Assembly: GCA_947179155.2 (NCBI GenBank)
Contig: OX359266.1
Coordinates: 44,200,039-44,264,038, forward strand
Direction of reading: 5' to 3'
DNA length: 64,000 bases
Source: Hedera helix
Lineage: Eukaryota > Streptophyta > Magnoliopsida > Apiales > Araliaceae
In this document: piece after piece, positions 34,060-46,497 of the stretch
Position numbering within the stretch: the first letter of the stretch is position 1
Layout of the letters: every line of letters starts with the position of its first letter
Position numbers and translations under genes: made by a program
The notes under the pieces: generated by a model
What the model was told of the DNA's origin: nothing
The model's input: the letters and a program-made list of their open reading frames with translations, nothing else
Databases searched by the model: none

Positions 34060-35589
34060 AAATATATGCTGACATATGGACTTGCTTAAAATCCTAAGAC
34101 AATGCATATAAATTTGCTTTGAAGTAAGAGCATTAGTACAGTGTATGTTGATGAGTTATTGGTTCTCTATCTTATACATTGGCGGAATGAACGGAGAAAC
34201 CTATTTTATGAGATAAAGTTTTTCTTACCCCACAGTTGGTCATACATGGACAATTGCATATAAAGATAAATGTCGATACCCCTGATCAGTGACATAATAA
34301 TTTAAATATTCATTTCTACTTGGTCTCAGCTTGTTGAATCCATTAAGAGCTATATCAGTATCAGTGCAGAACCTGCAACTTTCACTCAGGTATGCCATTT
34401 GAGATGTTTCTTTTTGAATATGATACCTTTCCTGATAAATGTAGAATAGAATTAGCTTCCAAATTCGACCTTTTTCCATTTGATGTTGAAGTATCCACTG
34501 GCATCTGTAGGAGTATGTCACCTTGGAGGCATAACTCATAAATGTGATCTTATCATATTATCTATCCTTGACATCAGTTCGATTCCTTGGTTTTTGTAAA
34601 GTGTACCATATCAAAATTTTTGTTCTAAGATCTAAATAGTTTGGGCCAATTCAGTGTGTGTAAAAGCTAATTAGCACAACGGAGATATTAAAACTTAATA
34701 CTCGGTGCTTTGGATTGTTTGGATTTATTTGCTTAAGCTGCCAAATTGTACTCTAATTAAGCATATATATTGCTTCCTCCTCGTGCTTGCTAAATCCGTG
34801 AATGTAAAGTATTTTGGCTTCCAATTATATAAATGAGAAGTAAAGTAAGAAAGGGACGGAAAAGATGTAACCTGTCTCATTTATCAGGGGGCATTACCTC
34901 AAATCCTCGAGAGGACAACAAACGGCTTCTTTTCAACGATTATCAACTTACTCAGAAAGGATGCAGATATCTGCTACAATGCACTTGAGGAGATTCCTTG
35001 CATTACTTGCCCACAGAAACCTGAAGGATCTATGTCTTGTATGGTACGGATTTATCTGATAATTGACATCAGTAATCAATATTAAAAGTAAAATATAGAG
35101 ATCCTTCAGTTTATGATTCTTTTTATTGCAGGTAAAGCTAAATCTGTCATTATTGGAGGACATAAATGATGATATGGATTTTTGTATCAAGTTGGCTAAA
35201 GAGGAGTCTGTAATTGTTCTCCCAGGTAGGAACACATGAATTATAAGTTATGTGAATTTTTCATTAGATTCTCTTCCCTTTTTTAAAGCATACAATCTGT
35301 AATATGAAGATTAACAAGAAGAAATTTCTCTTTTGCGTTGTTAAAAACATTGGTTACATAGTTGAAGTATTTAACAATGCTTTTATGATGCAACAATACA
35401 TGATAGCATTTAGGCTAGTGTTGAAGGGTGGGTTGCTGAATGAGAGCCTAAACTAATAGCATCTTTCTTGCAGGATTTGCCGTAGGACTGAAGAATTGGG
35501 TTCGCATAACTTTTGCTGTTGAGCCTGCATCTCTCGAGGATGGCCTTAGGAGGATCAAATCCTTTTATTTGAGGCATGCCAAGAAGTGA
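31159..35589 (+). CDS. TAT: Gene B: tandem aminotransferase paralogue, 7 exons, 417 aa
   Basis: Exons: 31159-31427, 32326-32665, 32795-33013, 34330-34389, 34888-35043, 35132-35225, 35474-35589. Exons 2 to 6 have exactly the lengths of gene A exons (340, 219, 60, 156, 94) with the same phases, showing tandem duplication. The PLP-fold residues are kept: NPGNPCG with N190, ADEVY with D218, TISKRW with lysine K251, and R390. Differences from gene A cluster at functional spots: GLGDSSSFPSFKT where A has GHGDPSAFPCFRT, GAHHAIE (114-120) where A has GCTQAIE in the predicted cofactor-phosphate loop, and PGGVFGSVTP for PMGVFGSIVP. It is probably catalytic as a PLP enzyme but may use a different amino donor. 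There is no frameshift or internal stop. The start at 31159 follows CTCCGAA and aligns with the N-terminal VKxWxFxG motif of relatives. Confidence 0.88.
31976..32020. repeat. Poly-G(25) followed by (AG)10 in intron 1 of gene B
   Basis: Twenty-five consecutive G (31976-32000) run into ten AG units. The whole tract is homopurine on the plus strand. It could form a quadruplex or triplex, or could be a sequencing length artefact. Confidence 0.9.
34013..34057. repeat. (GA)22 microsatellite in intron 3 of gene B
   Basis: Pure GA dinucleotides on the sense strand, preceded by GGGAGG. Confidence 0.93.
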
Positions 35590-36951
35590 TGATAATTCTA
35601 TGTTTGAATCAGATCAAATTGTAAGAGGGTCGAACAAGATTGTATTGAATCTTGTGTGTTGAATAATTCACTCATTCTTGTTGATTTATCAAGAAGCTTC
35701 ACATGCCAACCGTAAAATATAGGTTTATTTTAGAATGTAATATCATTCTACTTTTAACATTTTAAACCTTTCTAACCCGTATTTCATAAAGATATAATCC
35801 CTCTATCCAGAATATAAGAGCAAAATGATTTTTAGTTTTGTTCCACAGCATTGAACAAAACAAGCTTAATAGTCCGTGCAAAACACGGATAAGTTCATAA
35901 ATTATTTATTAGATAAATTTTAAATATGATATATTTGAACTATAATATTTATAATAGTAATAGTTTATTAAATTTAAAAATGATTTTATTATAATATATC
36001 ATTTTAATTGGAATAAGAATAAGAAAAAAGAGATGCAAAGCATTGGTTTTATGAATTTGAGAAGTCATATATTATAAATTTATAAATTTGAGAAGTCATT
36101 ATAAATTAATATATAACATAAAAATAGAAAAATAAGAAATATTTTTGGATTGTTGAGTCACAAATTTTTTTTTAGGCTATTGAATTGATTCGGAATCAAC
36201 AAAAATGACTTGCTATTTGTCATGTTATATTTTGACATTGATGTTTTTTAAAAGTAAATACACAAGTGAGAGATTGTTAAGATTTTGTGTTAATTATTTC
36301 ACTCGATACCCCTCTTAAATGGAGATTTAAAAAAAAAAAAAAGAGCTTTTTAACCCGTTGCACGGGTTCACGTGCACTAATTTTTTGAATAAATTTTTTT
36401 AAAACATTGCACCTGACCAACTTTGTATAGATTGGTTTGGTTTACATTGAAAAAAAAGTATGTGCATGCATCTTGAATATAACTTGTTTGATTAAAGACT
36501 TGGGAGGAACTAAACAGATGCATTACAAAAAAGAAGAAGATACAATGTACTTGATTTATAAATTTGAAAAGCTATTAATTGTAAATAAATTTATGACATG
36601 AAAATATAAAAAAAATCAAGAATCTTGAGCCGTTGAGTTATAATTTATTTATTTTTAATTATTGAGTTGAGTGAGATCAATAAAAATAAACGACTCAATT
36701 TTTATCTTGTTGTATCTTACTATTAATGTTTGTTTCATTACACTATTATTATTTTTCCAATTTTGGGACAAAATGATGAGATAATAAGAGTTAATGGAAG
36801 TAGTTCAAAAGTCTACTACAGACTCACCCGCGGTTGAAATTCAAAAATAAAATAATCAAACTTCAACGGCTATCTATTATTGCTAAAACCCCATAATTCA
36901 AGAACACTCACTCTCTTTCACTCAAACCCTATCCACCAAATCAGCTCATCC
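35590..36951. other. Gene B 3' flank and gene C upstream region
   Basis: The 3' UTR of gene B comes first. A Stowaway-like left end (ATCCCTCTATCCAGAATATAAGAG) at 35799 has no partner found. A hairpin TCCGTGCAAAACACGGA lies near 35874 and a Helitron-like terminus at 36352-36380. No ORF of note until gene C. Confidence 0.55.
36352..36380 (+). mobile_element. Candidate Helitron 3' terminus
   Basis: AACCCGTTGCACGGGTT forms a 7-bp stem. Eight bases later comes CTAA followed by T, matching the hairpin-spacer-CTRR|T layout of Helitron 3' ends. No 5' TC end or helicase remnant was identified, so only the terminus is claimed. Confidence 0.4.
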
Positions 36952-39312
36952 ATGGAATCAATTACACCTCCCTATCACCAATCAGACCCCAAAACCCGAA
37001 CCAAATCGGCCTCTCGCCTAGCTAGAACCAGTCTATTCACTGGTGAAGAATCGCGCAATCTTTCTCTTGAATTAGTCCCTTCTTCACCTAAGATAACATC
37101 ACCCTCCAATACCCTTTCTCCAAAACCTCAAAAACTCCACGAGCTTCTACTCCTTTCACCTTCCCCTCACCGAAAATCAAGAACCCGCCCCGCCGAAAGG
37201 CTCGAAAGGGCTGATCAAGATCCTGCCGATCCAAATGGAACCCGAAGGCGATGCAAGACCAGAAATTCTGCAGTGTGTTTGTTGAACTGTGTCTCACCAA
37301 GGAATAACCGAAGGTCACGGAGGCGATTCGAGCAAGAAATTCGTGAAGAGAGAGATTTAGTCTTCTTGGAAGAAATGGGTAAGCCTAGAAAAAATCGAAA
37401 TGGTGGCCGGACCAAGAAGGAGAAACTGATTTCGGGAACTTCAATTCCATCTCCAGGTATGGATCAACTGATCTGAATTGTATTCATTATATGTCACTTC
37501 TTATTTTACTTGTTTGTGAGTATGGAAATTTTCTTTATTGATATGTGATTGATTGTTGTTTTTGGACTTAAAAGGAAATGATGGTGATTCTTGTAATCTG
37601 GATAGAATTGGACAGCTGATAGCTGATCTGATTATGTGGAATGATGTTGCAAAATCGAGCCTTTGGTTTGGTTTTGGATCGCTTGGTTTCCTATCTTCTT
37701 GTTTTGCAAGAGGAGTTAGCTTTAGGTAAAGTTCTAGTTTTTCTCACTCTCCAGTTCTGATGATTAAGTTCTAGTTTAGCTTCTGAGGTATCTGAAAACC
37801 TGTCAAAATTATATTTACAGCATTTTCTCGATGATGTCTCAATTGGGCCTTTTGGTTTTGGGAATTGCATTCTTCTCAAATTCAATCTGTCAAAGGTACG
37901 AGCCCTCTTCATATGATTTATTGGTATCACCATGCAGATTTGATAAGTGGATAACAATGGCAAACTTGCAGGGATAACACCGAAATTAGGCGTGACTTTA
38001 AACTTAAGGAAGATGATATAGTGAAAGCGGCTAGAGTTGTTCTTCCAGCTGCAAATCTCGCAATTTGTAAAACTAGAGAGTTATTTTCAGGGGATCCATC
38101 CACGACCCTCAAAGTATGTGTTATGTGTTCTTATTTTTTACTTCAATGCAATGAAGAGAATTGTTCAAATTTAGCTCACAAGCTTCATTTTCTGACGGTT
38201 ATTAGGTGGCACCATTTTTACTTCTAGGAGCCGAGTATGGACATCTCATAACCCTGTGGAGGCTCTGTGCATTTGGTAATAATACTCTAAATTTGTTACC
38301 TACTTTATTTTCACTTACCATGCTTTATAAGAATGATGGTAATTACTTAAACTTTCATGTTAAAGGATATTAACTGATAATCAATAATGGATTTTGTCAG
38401 GGTTCTTTATAAGCTTTACTGGTCCAAAACTGTACTCCTTTTACTCTGTTCAAATAAACCAAAAAGGTGTGTATGAAAACCTCTGCCTCTGTAATTAACT
38501 GTGTGTGTTGTAATCTGCATATTCCCTGTCCTGCTGAAAGAAGTGTGCCTTTTGATGAAACAGTTGCATACTTGAGACGGAGGGTGTTGGAAGCATGGGG
38601 AGTCTGCTCCCACAAAAAGATTGTTGCTGCATCAGCAGCCACAGCCTTCTGGAATCTGACTTCCTTCAAAACACGCATTTTCGCAGGTAATTATTGAAGC
38701 ATGTCAATTTCTATTGATGATAACTTGAAAAAGAAAGATTATGTGTGGATGTAATCCAATACATTTTCTAGAGTAATGATCAGTAATGTTTAAAAATGAG
38801 ATCTTTTCACATATATTTTGGTATTGGCAAGTAATGTGATTAGTTGGACTCTTGTACCAAATAGGTATTATTAAACCGAAGTGCAGATTTTCTTTTTCTC
38901 ATGTCATGTGTCTTTTACAATTTAAAGAGTCCCAAAATGAAAGCCAAACTTGAAGCTTTCACCCACCTTCTACTAAATTAAAAAGTATTACTATGAACAA
39001 CCATCAGTACACTTCTTCTCAAACACCATAACTTCATAGCTTAAATTATGGATATAAAGAAAAAATATTGGTTCGATTTACTTACTCCTCTGACTCAATG
39101 ATGCCAATCCATGCAGTGATTGTGCATTCATCTACAAATCTTCCAAGTTTACATTTTGCTCCTGTTTGTTTTTTGTAGCATTCGTATCTCTGGCTTTAGT
39201 TCGATACCATAGACAATATTCAGAACCAAAAGAGGAAGAAAGGGAAACAGAAGAACCCCAACAAGAGCAGCAACTGGCATTGGTTTTGGTAGCAAATGGA
39301 TCACAGAAGTAG
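36952..39312 (+). CDS. RTNLB: Gene C: reticulon-like protein B (RTNLB17/18 type), 8 exons, 421 aa
   Basis: Exons: 36952-37456, 37575-37725, 37821-37895, 37972-38113, 38206-38275, 38401-38466, 38564-38686, 39179-39312. All are GT-AG with continuous frame. Residues 1-180 are a polar, basic, Ser/Pro/Arg-rich N-terminal extension (RRSRRRFEQEIREERD). The reticulon homology domain runs from about 183 (LIADLIMWNDVAKSSLWFGFG) to about 380. It has two long hydrophobic hairpins (about 195-240 and 295-335) that wedge into the cytoplasmic leaflet of the ER and curve tubules. The C-terminus is Glu/Gln-rich. The length matches the long-N-terminus plant reticulons At4g28430/At2g20590 as I recall them. The start at 36952 (CATCCATGG context) is the first ATG after the frame opens. 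The gene is head-to-tail with B and D. The function of the N-terminal extension is unknown. Confidence 0.87.
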
Positions 39313-39524
39313 TAGTAGTAGTAGTTGCATCTTCAGACACAATAATTCTTCAATTTCGATTAGATTAATGGATATTGTGTTTGTGTAAGTGTTTTAGCAT
39401 GTGGATAACCATGCTACCAGAAAAGAGGCTCTTATCTCTCTTCCTATTGCATGTATAAATAAATATGATCATAATTTTCCGTTGCATGAATATATTTTTG
39501 ATGCCTTTAAAGGTCATTGATAAT

Positions 39525-40721
39525 CAAGGGCGGAGCTAGGAATTTCAATTGGGACAGGTTAAAAATATTATAATGCCAAAATTAAGTAGACTATAAAAAT
39601 AAATACAACAAAAAATAAGAATTTAATATCCATGGTATGACATTTTAAGTCTATATTCAAAAGTACACTTGGGCTGTATATTCAATTCCCTCAATCTGCA
39701 CCCAGTCCGTCCACCCCTCAATTTAGATATGCCAATTTCTTATAACAACCCAAAAAAGGAGTGGGACAGGTTATTTGAATCAAATTCTTAAACTGTGCTA
39801 TTATCTCTTCATCCCAAATCGCTTGCATGCGTTCTTCAAATAAGACTCAAATCTACACAATACAACAACCCACCAACCATAATTACCCTAACTAAATTAA
39901 AAAGTAAACAACTTGCGTGTGTTCAAACATACAAATTAGATATCCCTCCTCAAAAAAAGAGTGGGACAGGTGATTTGACTCAAATTATTAAACTGTGCTA
40001 TTACCTCTTTAACAAGGGAAGATTTTAGAAAGCAACACTGATATCCTTGTCAGGGACCTAGGGTTGTCATCAGTTATAAATTTATGTTTCTGTTCCATCA
40101 CGAATCGCTTGCGTGCGTTCTTCAAATAAGACTCAAATCTACACAAATACAACAACCCACCAACCATAATTACCCTAACTAAATTAAAAAGTAACCAACT
40201 TGTGTGTGTTCAAACATACAAATTTGAGGGCATGTAAGATCTTTATCAAAATTAAAATGACGATCAAAGAAAAAAAGTGGGAATGAAGGATTAAAATACC
40301 TTAAAAATTCTTTAGAAATGGCTTTTTGAAGAACACTATTGAAAAAATCAATTAACATGGTGTTAGATTCATTTGGGGTCATGGCCTTTATCTTTGATTT
40401 GTAATATGACTCTCGAGAATTCGGATTCAATTGAAAGCTATACAGATAAACAACATTCAGATTTAATCGTACATAAGCCAAAATAAAAGTAAAAAAAATT
40501 GATTGAATTTTACCTCTTGAGGAACTCGAGAAATATGTTCTCCACTCTAACAGCTTTCTCAACCACCTAGTATCCGCTCCCAAATAAATTCATTTTTACT
40601 CTATCTTTTACTTCTTCGAATGGGAGGAGAGATAAAATCCTTTTTCCAGAGTAGTAGTATTCAACATATTACATTTGGGGCGGTCAACAGCGTGTCAAGC
40701 CCCCTATATCCTCCGCCCCTA
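39525..40721. mobile_element. hAT-like nonautonomous element with internal tandem duplication, 1197 bp
   Basis: Ends are inverted: CAAGGGCGGAG on the left and CTCCGCCCCTA on the right. Flanks TTGATAAT (39517-39524) and TTTATAAT (40722-40729) match at 7 of 8, the hAT target length. Inside, two modules alternate: GTGGGACAGGTxATTTGAxTCAAATT (39761 and 39961) and a ~115-bp block containing GCTTGCxTGCGTTCTTCAAATAAGACTC (from 39820 and 40107). The frame over 40179-40583 on the minus strand resembles no transposase I recognise. Confidence 0.68.
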
Positions 40722-40729
40722 TTTATAAT

Positions 40730-42744
40730 GTCAGAGTATAAGTGTGGCTGAAAGTTCAAAATATCTTTATAACAAGTGTAAAAATATTATTAAATATATA
40801 TTTATTTTAACAATATAAATATTACTTTAGCATTATCAACCGCCCACGTAAAAGTAACAAATTATCAAGAGATGCCACAAATATGCAGGTGATACTTGCC
40901 GCATTAGTTATTGTGCAATTTTTTTTTATTAGTATAATGCTCCCTTAGTTTAAAGAGTCTTGTTTTGAATTTAGAAGTCCATTTGCAAAATTTTGGAATT
41001 TAAAGTTTATTGTGAATTTTATTAAGTTTTGAAAACTATAAATTTTGTAATTTGCAATAGTTTTTAGATATTTAAAACATTCAAGATTGTGTTGACTAAA
41101 ATCAAATAAATTCATACACGAAAAATTCTTTTTAGATAATTTACTATATTCACAATCATTTTGGGTCGTACTTTGTTATTGTAAATAGCCACTTGTAAAG
41201 TCATTTATTTTTATCGATACATTAGTGAATATTTTTTTAAGTTATTTAAAAAAGTATTAATTAAAAAATCTGTTTGAATTCTAAAACAGTTGATTTAAAC
41301 ACTAAGCTCAGTAATCTTTCAAAATTACTTATTTAATGTCAAGATTGTAAATGGTAGTAGCTCTTTTCGTTTGGCTTATTTTTGAGTCATGGATAAAGTA
41401 TTTTTATCCTCTAGTAATTATTTAATTACATAAAACATAATTGAGAAAAAATTATTGGAAGGAAAACAAAACCATGTGTATGGAATTTTATCACAAACAA
41501 AGCCAATTCATGTTATTAGTTTAGTAAAGATCGATCTCATTGACACAAGGAATAATAAGAAGTTTACGTAAACCAGTATAATGCAATAAATTAAAAAATT
41601 ATTAATTACACAATCAGGTTGACAAAACTGCAAAATATTCTTCCTTAATTAGTGATTAGTACTGTTTAAAACATATTTAGAAAATAAATCATATATTTTG
41701 TCTGCCTAGTAATCTAATTTTAATGTGTCACGTCCGCCCACCTCGCTCTCCTATTTTTTGATTGAAAAATATCTACATATTCATACAAAATAGATAATTT
41801 GCAAAACTGCGATACTAAATGATGAACACTTTTTAGTTTCTTCTAAATAGCACTCAAACATATAAGATAAATGAAAAAAAATGACTTATAAAAGGAAAAG
41901 GATAATGGTAGAGAAAGATACTAGAATATATTTGTTTGTAAAAATTATAATCCCGAAATTATAATTAAAAAAATTATAATTTCAAAATTATTAATTCTAT
42001 GATTAAATAGTATTGAGATTTTAATATCTGATTAAATATAGTATTAAATAGTATTTCATATTAAGTCACCCTATAATCTTTGAACTAATAATCTAAGTCT
42101 AAATTTAAAAACAAGCAGAGTAATAGATTTATTCCAAGTGTAATTCTTATCAATAAATATAATCTTAAAAATTGAGATTATAATCTATGCCTTTGGATTA
42201 TAATCCCAGAATTATAATATTTACAAACAAACATGACTAATCTACATTTCTCGGATAAAATAAAGGGAAAACAAAAATTTAAGAATTGTTAAATGAAAAA
42301 TATCTATAACTTTACTCTTTGCTAGCTAAATATCAATAATCTTGTATTTAATATGTAAATATTAAGAAAATGTAAGACAGCTGACTCTTTTTTTTCACCC
42401 TCCCCGATTTTAAAAAAATTTACAAAATGAAATTCATTTTTAAATAGATTATAAATTAAATCAATAGAATTTATGTGTATTTATAAACAAAATCCGCAAA
42501 TCAAACATCAAGTACGAAGGAGATTGTTAATTCTATAAGAAAACCTTGATCGTTTTATAAGTCATGTCTTATTATAATATTTATCTAAGAAGAAATTTAA
42601 GAAAATATTAATAATTTTTTTAAAAAAAATATATATATTTGAACACAAACGCCAAAACCTAAAATCTTTTACATTTATACGTACTTCTACAAATTCTAGG
42701 CTTCAAATTTAGGGGTCAGGGTTTTTGCGATACCAATATCAGCG
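40730..42744. other. AT-rich intergenic DNA upstream of gene D
   Basis: No gene recognised. It contains the TIR element at 41929-42233. The last ~80 bp before gene D (GTTTTTGCGATACCAATATCAGCG) is its likely 5' UTR. Confidence 0.55.
41929..42233. mobile_element. TIR-bearing MITE, class unresolved, about 305 bp
   Basis: The left TATTTGTTTGTAAAAATTATAATCCC pairs with the complement of the right TATAATCCCAGAATTATAATATTTACAAACAAAC over about 35 bp with few mismatches. I could not find a convincing target duplication, so superfamily and exact ends are open. Confidence 0.55.
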
Positions 42745-44867
42745 ATGGCAACACCAGCGGCTAAGACGGCCACAACGACGACAGAGAAGAGGAAACCAGT
42801 GTTCACGAAAGTGGATAACCTGAAGCCCGAAACCAACGGTCACACGCTGACGGTAAAGGTTGTGAGCTCTAAGCCCGTGGTTCAGAAGGCCGGTCGACCG
42901 GTGCCGTTGTCTCAGAATCTCCGCGGGAATCGCATTGCCGAGTGTATCGTTGGCGATGAGACCGGTACCATTGTCTTTACTGCTCGTAATGAGCAAGGTA
43001 TATATCTATTCGTATAAATGTTCGTATGTGTGTCTGTGCAGTATGCTCGCAGATTGGGCTACAGAGAGCAAAGGCTCTGTTTTGCATATTATACATGTTT
43101 GTGACCTTTTGATTTGAATGCCCTAGAAATTGATTGTGCCATTTAGGTTTCTGAACAGTATACATAAAAAACCTGTCTTGGTCAGTTTAATTCTTGAATG
43201 AAAAATAAGAGGACCGACTCAGTTTAATTGCTGAATGAAAATTGTGAGAACTAAAAAAATAAAAAACCAATTATAAGGTTGTAACAATCTCAGTTATATG
43301 CGTGGAAAAGGGTAAAATGTGTTGTCATATATTGTCATATGCAAAGTTAGAGCTTAATAAGCTTAATAACTGCTACTATTGAAATTACTGTTTTTAATTG
43401 GATTTCTATTCGTCGTATATATCCTTAGAAACCAACATTTTTTTCTACTTCCAAATATGGAAGAATATACTAGTTTATCTACAGCCACACGGAATGTTCT
43501 CTTTGCAACATGGGTCGTGTATTGATCTGATGATGGATAGGTGCTTGTAAGTTGTCACTCCAGCAATGCAGGGTCGTCAATGTCATCCATGAGACTGCAA
43601 CAAATGCGAGTATAATATCTGGTCCATTAAGTTTTACTGTACGAGCAATTGCTAATTCTCTTGCTAATATTCTAAACTAGTGAGAACGCTATTAGCCCAG
43701 GATATGCTATGCATCTGAGCTCTCAAAGTTGATGGTTTCTTTTGCTTAGTCAGAGTAGCTTTACGTGATTGCAGCGAGATACCTTTGAGATTTACTCTGC
43801 TGTCTTGAGTTTTCTATATTATTAGCAACTTTTTTTGAATCTTTTAGTGAATTCACTTAAAAGAATATGTGGACAGCGAGAGAATGTTACTGCTTTTGCA
43901 ACTAATAGGGGCTTTATGCTTTCATCTTGATTTAGTGATAAGTTTCAAAGATGCCATATTACTGTCTGATGTTTAATTAGATATTGAACTACGTGCTAGA
44001 AGTGCCTAGGTTTCTTGTGTAGGAGTACACCATTTGATATCAGACAAGTTGTCAGGCCACACCTTGGCCCTGACTTGAATCCGCAGAGATAGAACAGAAA
44101 AATAGAGACGAGGATAGAAGAATTTTAGGGAGGAAAGAGGTAGATTAGAGTTAGACAGATAGAATTATTTATTTATTTATTTATTTTTTTTGGGGGGGGG
44201 GGGGGGGGGATAGAAGGAAAGAGATAAAAGCAGGGAGAGCAAAACTGCTTCTCAAATTTTCGTATCATTCATTACTTTAAAATTAAAGTTGTGACTCTTC
44301 TATTTATAGACTAGATAGACTTGCTGGAAAAGCAAAGCCTAAACTACACCATATTTCTTATCCTTCACCCATTACTAACTCACATAAAACATAGTTGTCA
44401 CTAGAATATTTTAGTAGATAGTAACTACCCCGATATGCCCTTGTCCGATACAAGTTTACAGTTTAATGTATCTATAATGTCAACTATTTTGGGATTGATA
44501 ATTTATTCGTCTTGTGTAATTATTCTGCTGCGTAAAGCTCTAGTCTTTCAGGACAACATGAAGTCTTTTTGTGACAATGCCCTTGACTCTTTTATACTTG
44601 TTATAGTGGAAACTTCAAAATATGGTATCTGTTAGTGAATGATTGATTGCTTTTTTCTGGTTGCTGTTCCATGCAGTTGATTTGATGAAGCCAGGTACCA
44701 CGATTATTTTGCGTAATGCAAAAATTGACATGTTTAAGGGATCCATGAGGCTAGCAGTTGACAAATGGGGACGTGTTGAGGTTACAGAACCAGCTAAATT
44801 TGCCGTCAAAGAGGATAACAATCTTTCTTTAGTGGAATATGAATTGGTGAATGTTGTGGATCAGTGA
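42745..44867 (+). CDS. Gene D: small OB-fold nucleic-acid-binding protein (At4g28440-like), 2 exons, 147 aa
   Basis: Exons 42745-42997 and 44677-44867, joined in phase 1 across a 1.7-kb GT-AG intron. The N-terminus is Ala/Thr-rich and disordered (residues 1-16). The rest is one OB-fold beta barrel: PVFTKVDNLKPETNGHTLTVKVV, then ECIVGDETGTIVFTARNEQVDLMKPG, then ILRNAKIDMFKGSMRLAVDKWGRVE, ending NLSLVEYELVNVVDQ. This order matches plant proteins related to the single-stranded-nucleic-acid-binding subunit B of the SOSS complex; the plant role is not established. Length fits At4g28440 (about 153 aa by recollection). It is plus strand, downstream of the reticulon gene as in Arabidopsis. Confidence 0.9.
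44192..44209. repeat. Poly-G(18) tract in the intron of gene D
   Basis: Eighteen G follow (ATTT)n and a T8 run. It is the second long G homopolymer in an intron of this window. Confidence 0.9.
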
Positions 44868-46492
44868 GGGGTATCTAATTGAGGTGAATAGCTTGAAGGT
44901 ACTCTATAGGTTTGATTTAATTTCAAACGTGAATTGTTGATGTATGCAAATTAATGAAATTGGTTCCTGTAGTTTTTTGAAGTGGTTTCCATATAAACTT
45001 TCCTTTGATTCAATGGATGGTTTGATTCCTGTGGCTCCATTGAACCAACTCTTGTGGCTAGACCCTTCCTCAGTTCCCCTCGACTTTTTTTTCACCTTCG
45101 TAAGAATTATGGTATGGATGGCCCCTACCTTTTATTCAATATTCTGATTGGTATTAATCTGTGGCTTTGCGAAAGGAACAACATGTCTAATAGGTAGAGG
45201 CCCAACTGGCTACGACTCTGAGTTATCCTCTATTGTACATTCAATCGGTTGTTTTATGGAAACCTAGTAGCCCAAGCCCTAGCTAGGTAGAACTATGTAA
45301 ATGAGGAGTTTTGTTATATGTAATGACCTATGCAATGATGGATACAATAATCTAATATAAAAATGACGAGACTCACTATTTTTATATTTTGGGTTCTACC
45401 ATTTTTACATTGTGAGTTCTATTATTTTTACATTAGATTATTATATCTATCATTATAATTAGAGTCACTACTCGTTGCAAAATTAGTAAATGAGGGTGAA
45501 GGTTTTCTTCTAGGCTGCTACCCGCATTATAGTGTTGGTTTTATGAATGCTGTGACATCATGTCTAATCACATATAAAATGATGTTTATTGACTTTTGTT
45601 TTAGTGCACTAACATTTTTCTTTTTACCGCCAATTCAGACCACATAATCTTTGAGTTTTTACTGTCTTTTTTACCTCCTATTTCTTGACTGGGAATAAAA
45701 GTATTGGATTTTTTTTTACTAACATATTGGGCTGTACAAATTACAATTGATAGAACAAACTGTTTGCCATCTCCTCTGATTTTATTTTTTATTCTTTTGG
45801 ATTTTTTAATTGAAAATATGAATCAATTCAATATATTATGCCAAATGGAGCTTTCATTAAGACTGGCGTCGAAAGGAAAGGATGCCACCAAAATTTTTTT
45901 TGCTAGGTGTTCATCGGTATTTTGTGGTTGTTTTTTGACTAACGGCCCAAATTGAGTGTCATTTTCCAAGAAAATATTTTTATTTTATTTAAGTTAATTT
46001 TTCTTACTCGGATCAAGATTTATTTGGAATATAACTGGACAAAAATGTCTTCGGTAAACTTTCTTATAAATTTTATTAAGGAAAACATTATTTTAATATA
46101 TTATGTTCAAATGTATCCCAAACAAATTTTGTTTTGTTATACTTAAATCAAAATCAACATGTCATGCGGAACTTTTATCTCTGAACAGAGAAAGAATAAT
46201 ATAGTACCACCAGCTCGGTCTAAAAAATTGACAAGTTCCTGTTTGTTAAAACTACTTTCATAGAATTCTAACTTTGTGGACCTTAGATTTAGTGCACTTA
46301 TATACTCTTTCTGCTAATTAATTTGAGATATTTAGTTAATTTAATTTTAAATAATAAAATTATAAAAATTGTAAATTACCTAAAATCACTATTAATTATT
46401 AGATTATTCTTTTGAAAAATCAAATGAATTATATTAATTTTGAATTTGCGAATATCCCAAATTAACTTTACAAAATTTAATTCAAACATAAT
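44868..46492. other. Gene D 3' flank and intergenic DNA
   Basis: 3' UTR of gene D followed by DNA with no recognised gene. It holds the foldback element at 45332-45456. The longer plus-strand frames (for example 45704-45955) lack family resemblance. Confidence 0.55.
45332..45456. mobile_element. Foldback MITE, about 125 bp
   Basis: GCAATGATGGATACAATAAT continues into CTAATATAAAAATG and is the near-complement of CATTTTTACATTAGATTATTATATCTATCAT at the other end. A second nested pair (GACTCAC / GTGAGTTC) means nearly the whole element folds into a hairpin. Target duplication not resolved. Confidence 0.6.
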
Positions 46493-46497
46493 CCTAT

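Noticed and set aside
37088..37415. Minus-strand frames opposite exon 1 of the reticulon gene
   Set aside because: Antisense shadows of a Ser/Arg/Pro-rich exon.
40179..40583. 134-codon minus-strand frame in the hAT-like element
   Set aside because: No transposase motif, and it overlaps the internal duplicated modules; likely chance.
44030..44110. Phrase with TGATATCAGACAAGTTGTCAGG in the gene D intron, considered as a primer site or LINE end
   Set aside because: Does not match a tRNA 3' end and has no LTR or RT remnant next to it.
45704..46146. Plus-strand frames of 83 and 64 codons downstream of gene D
   Set aside because: AT-rich, hydrophobic by composition, no splice or family support.
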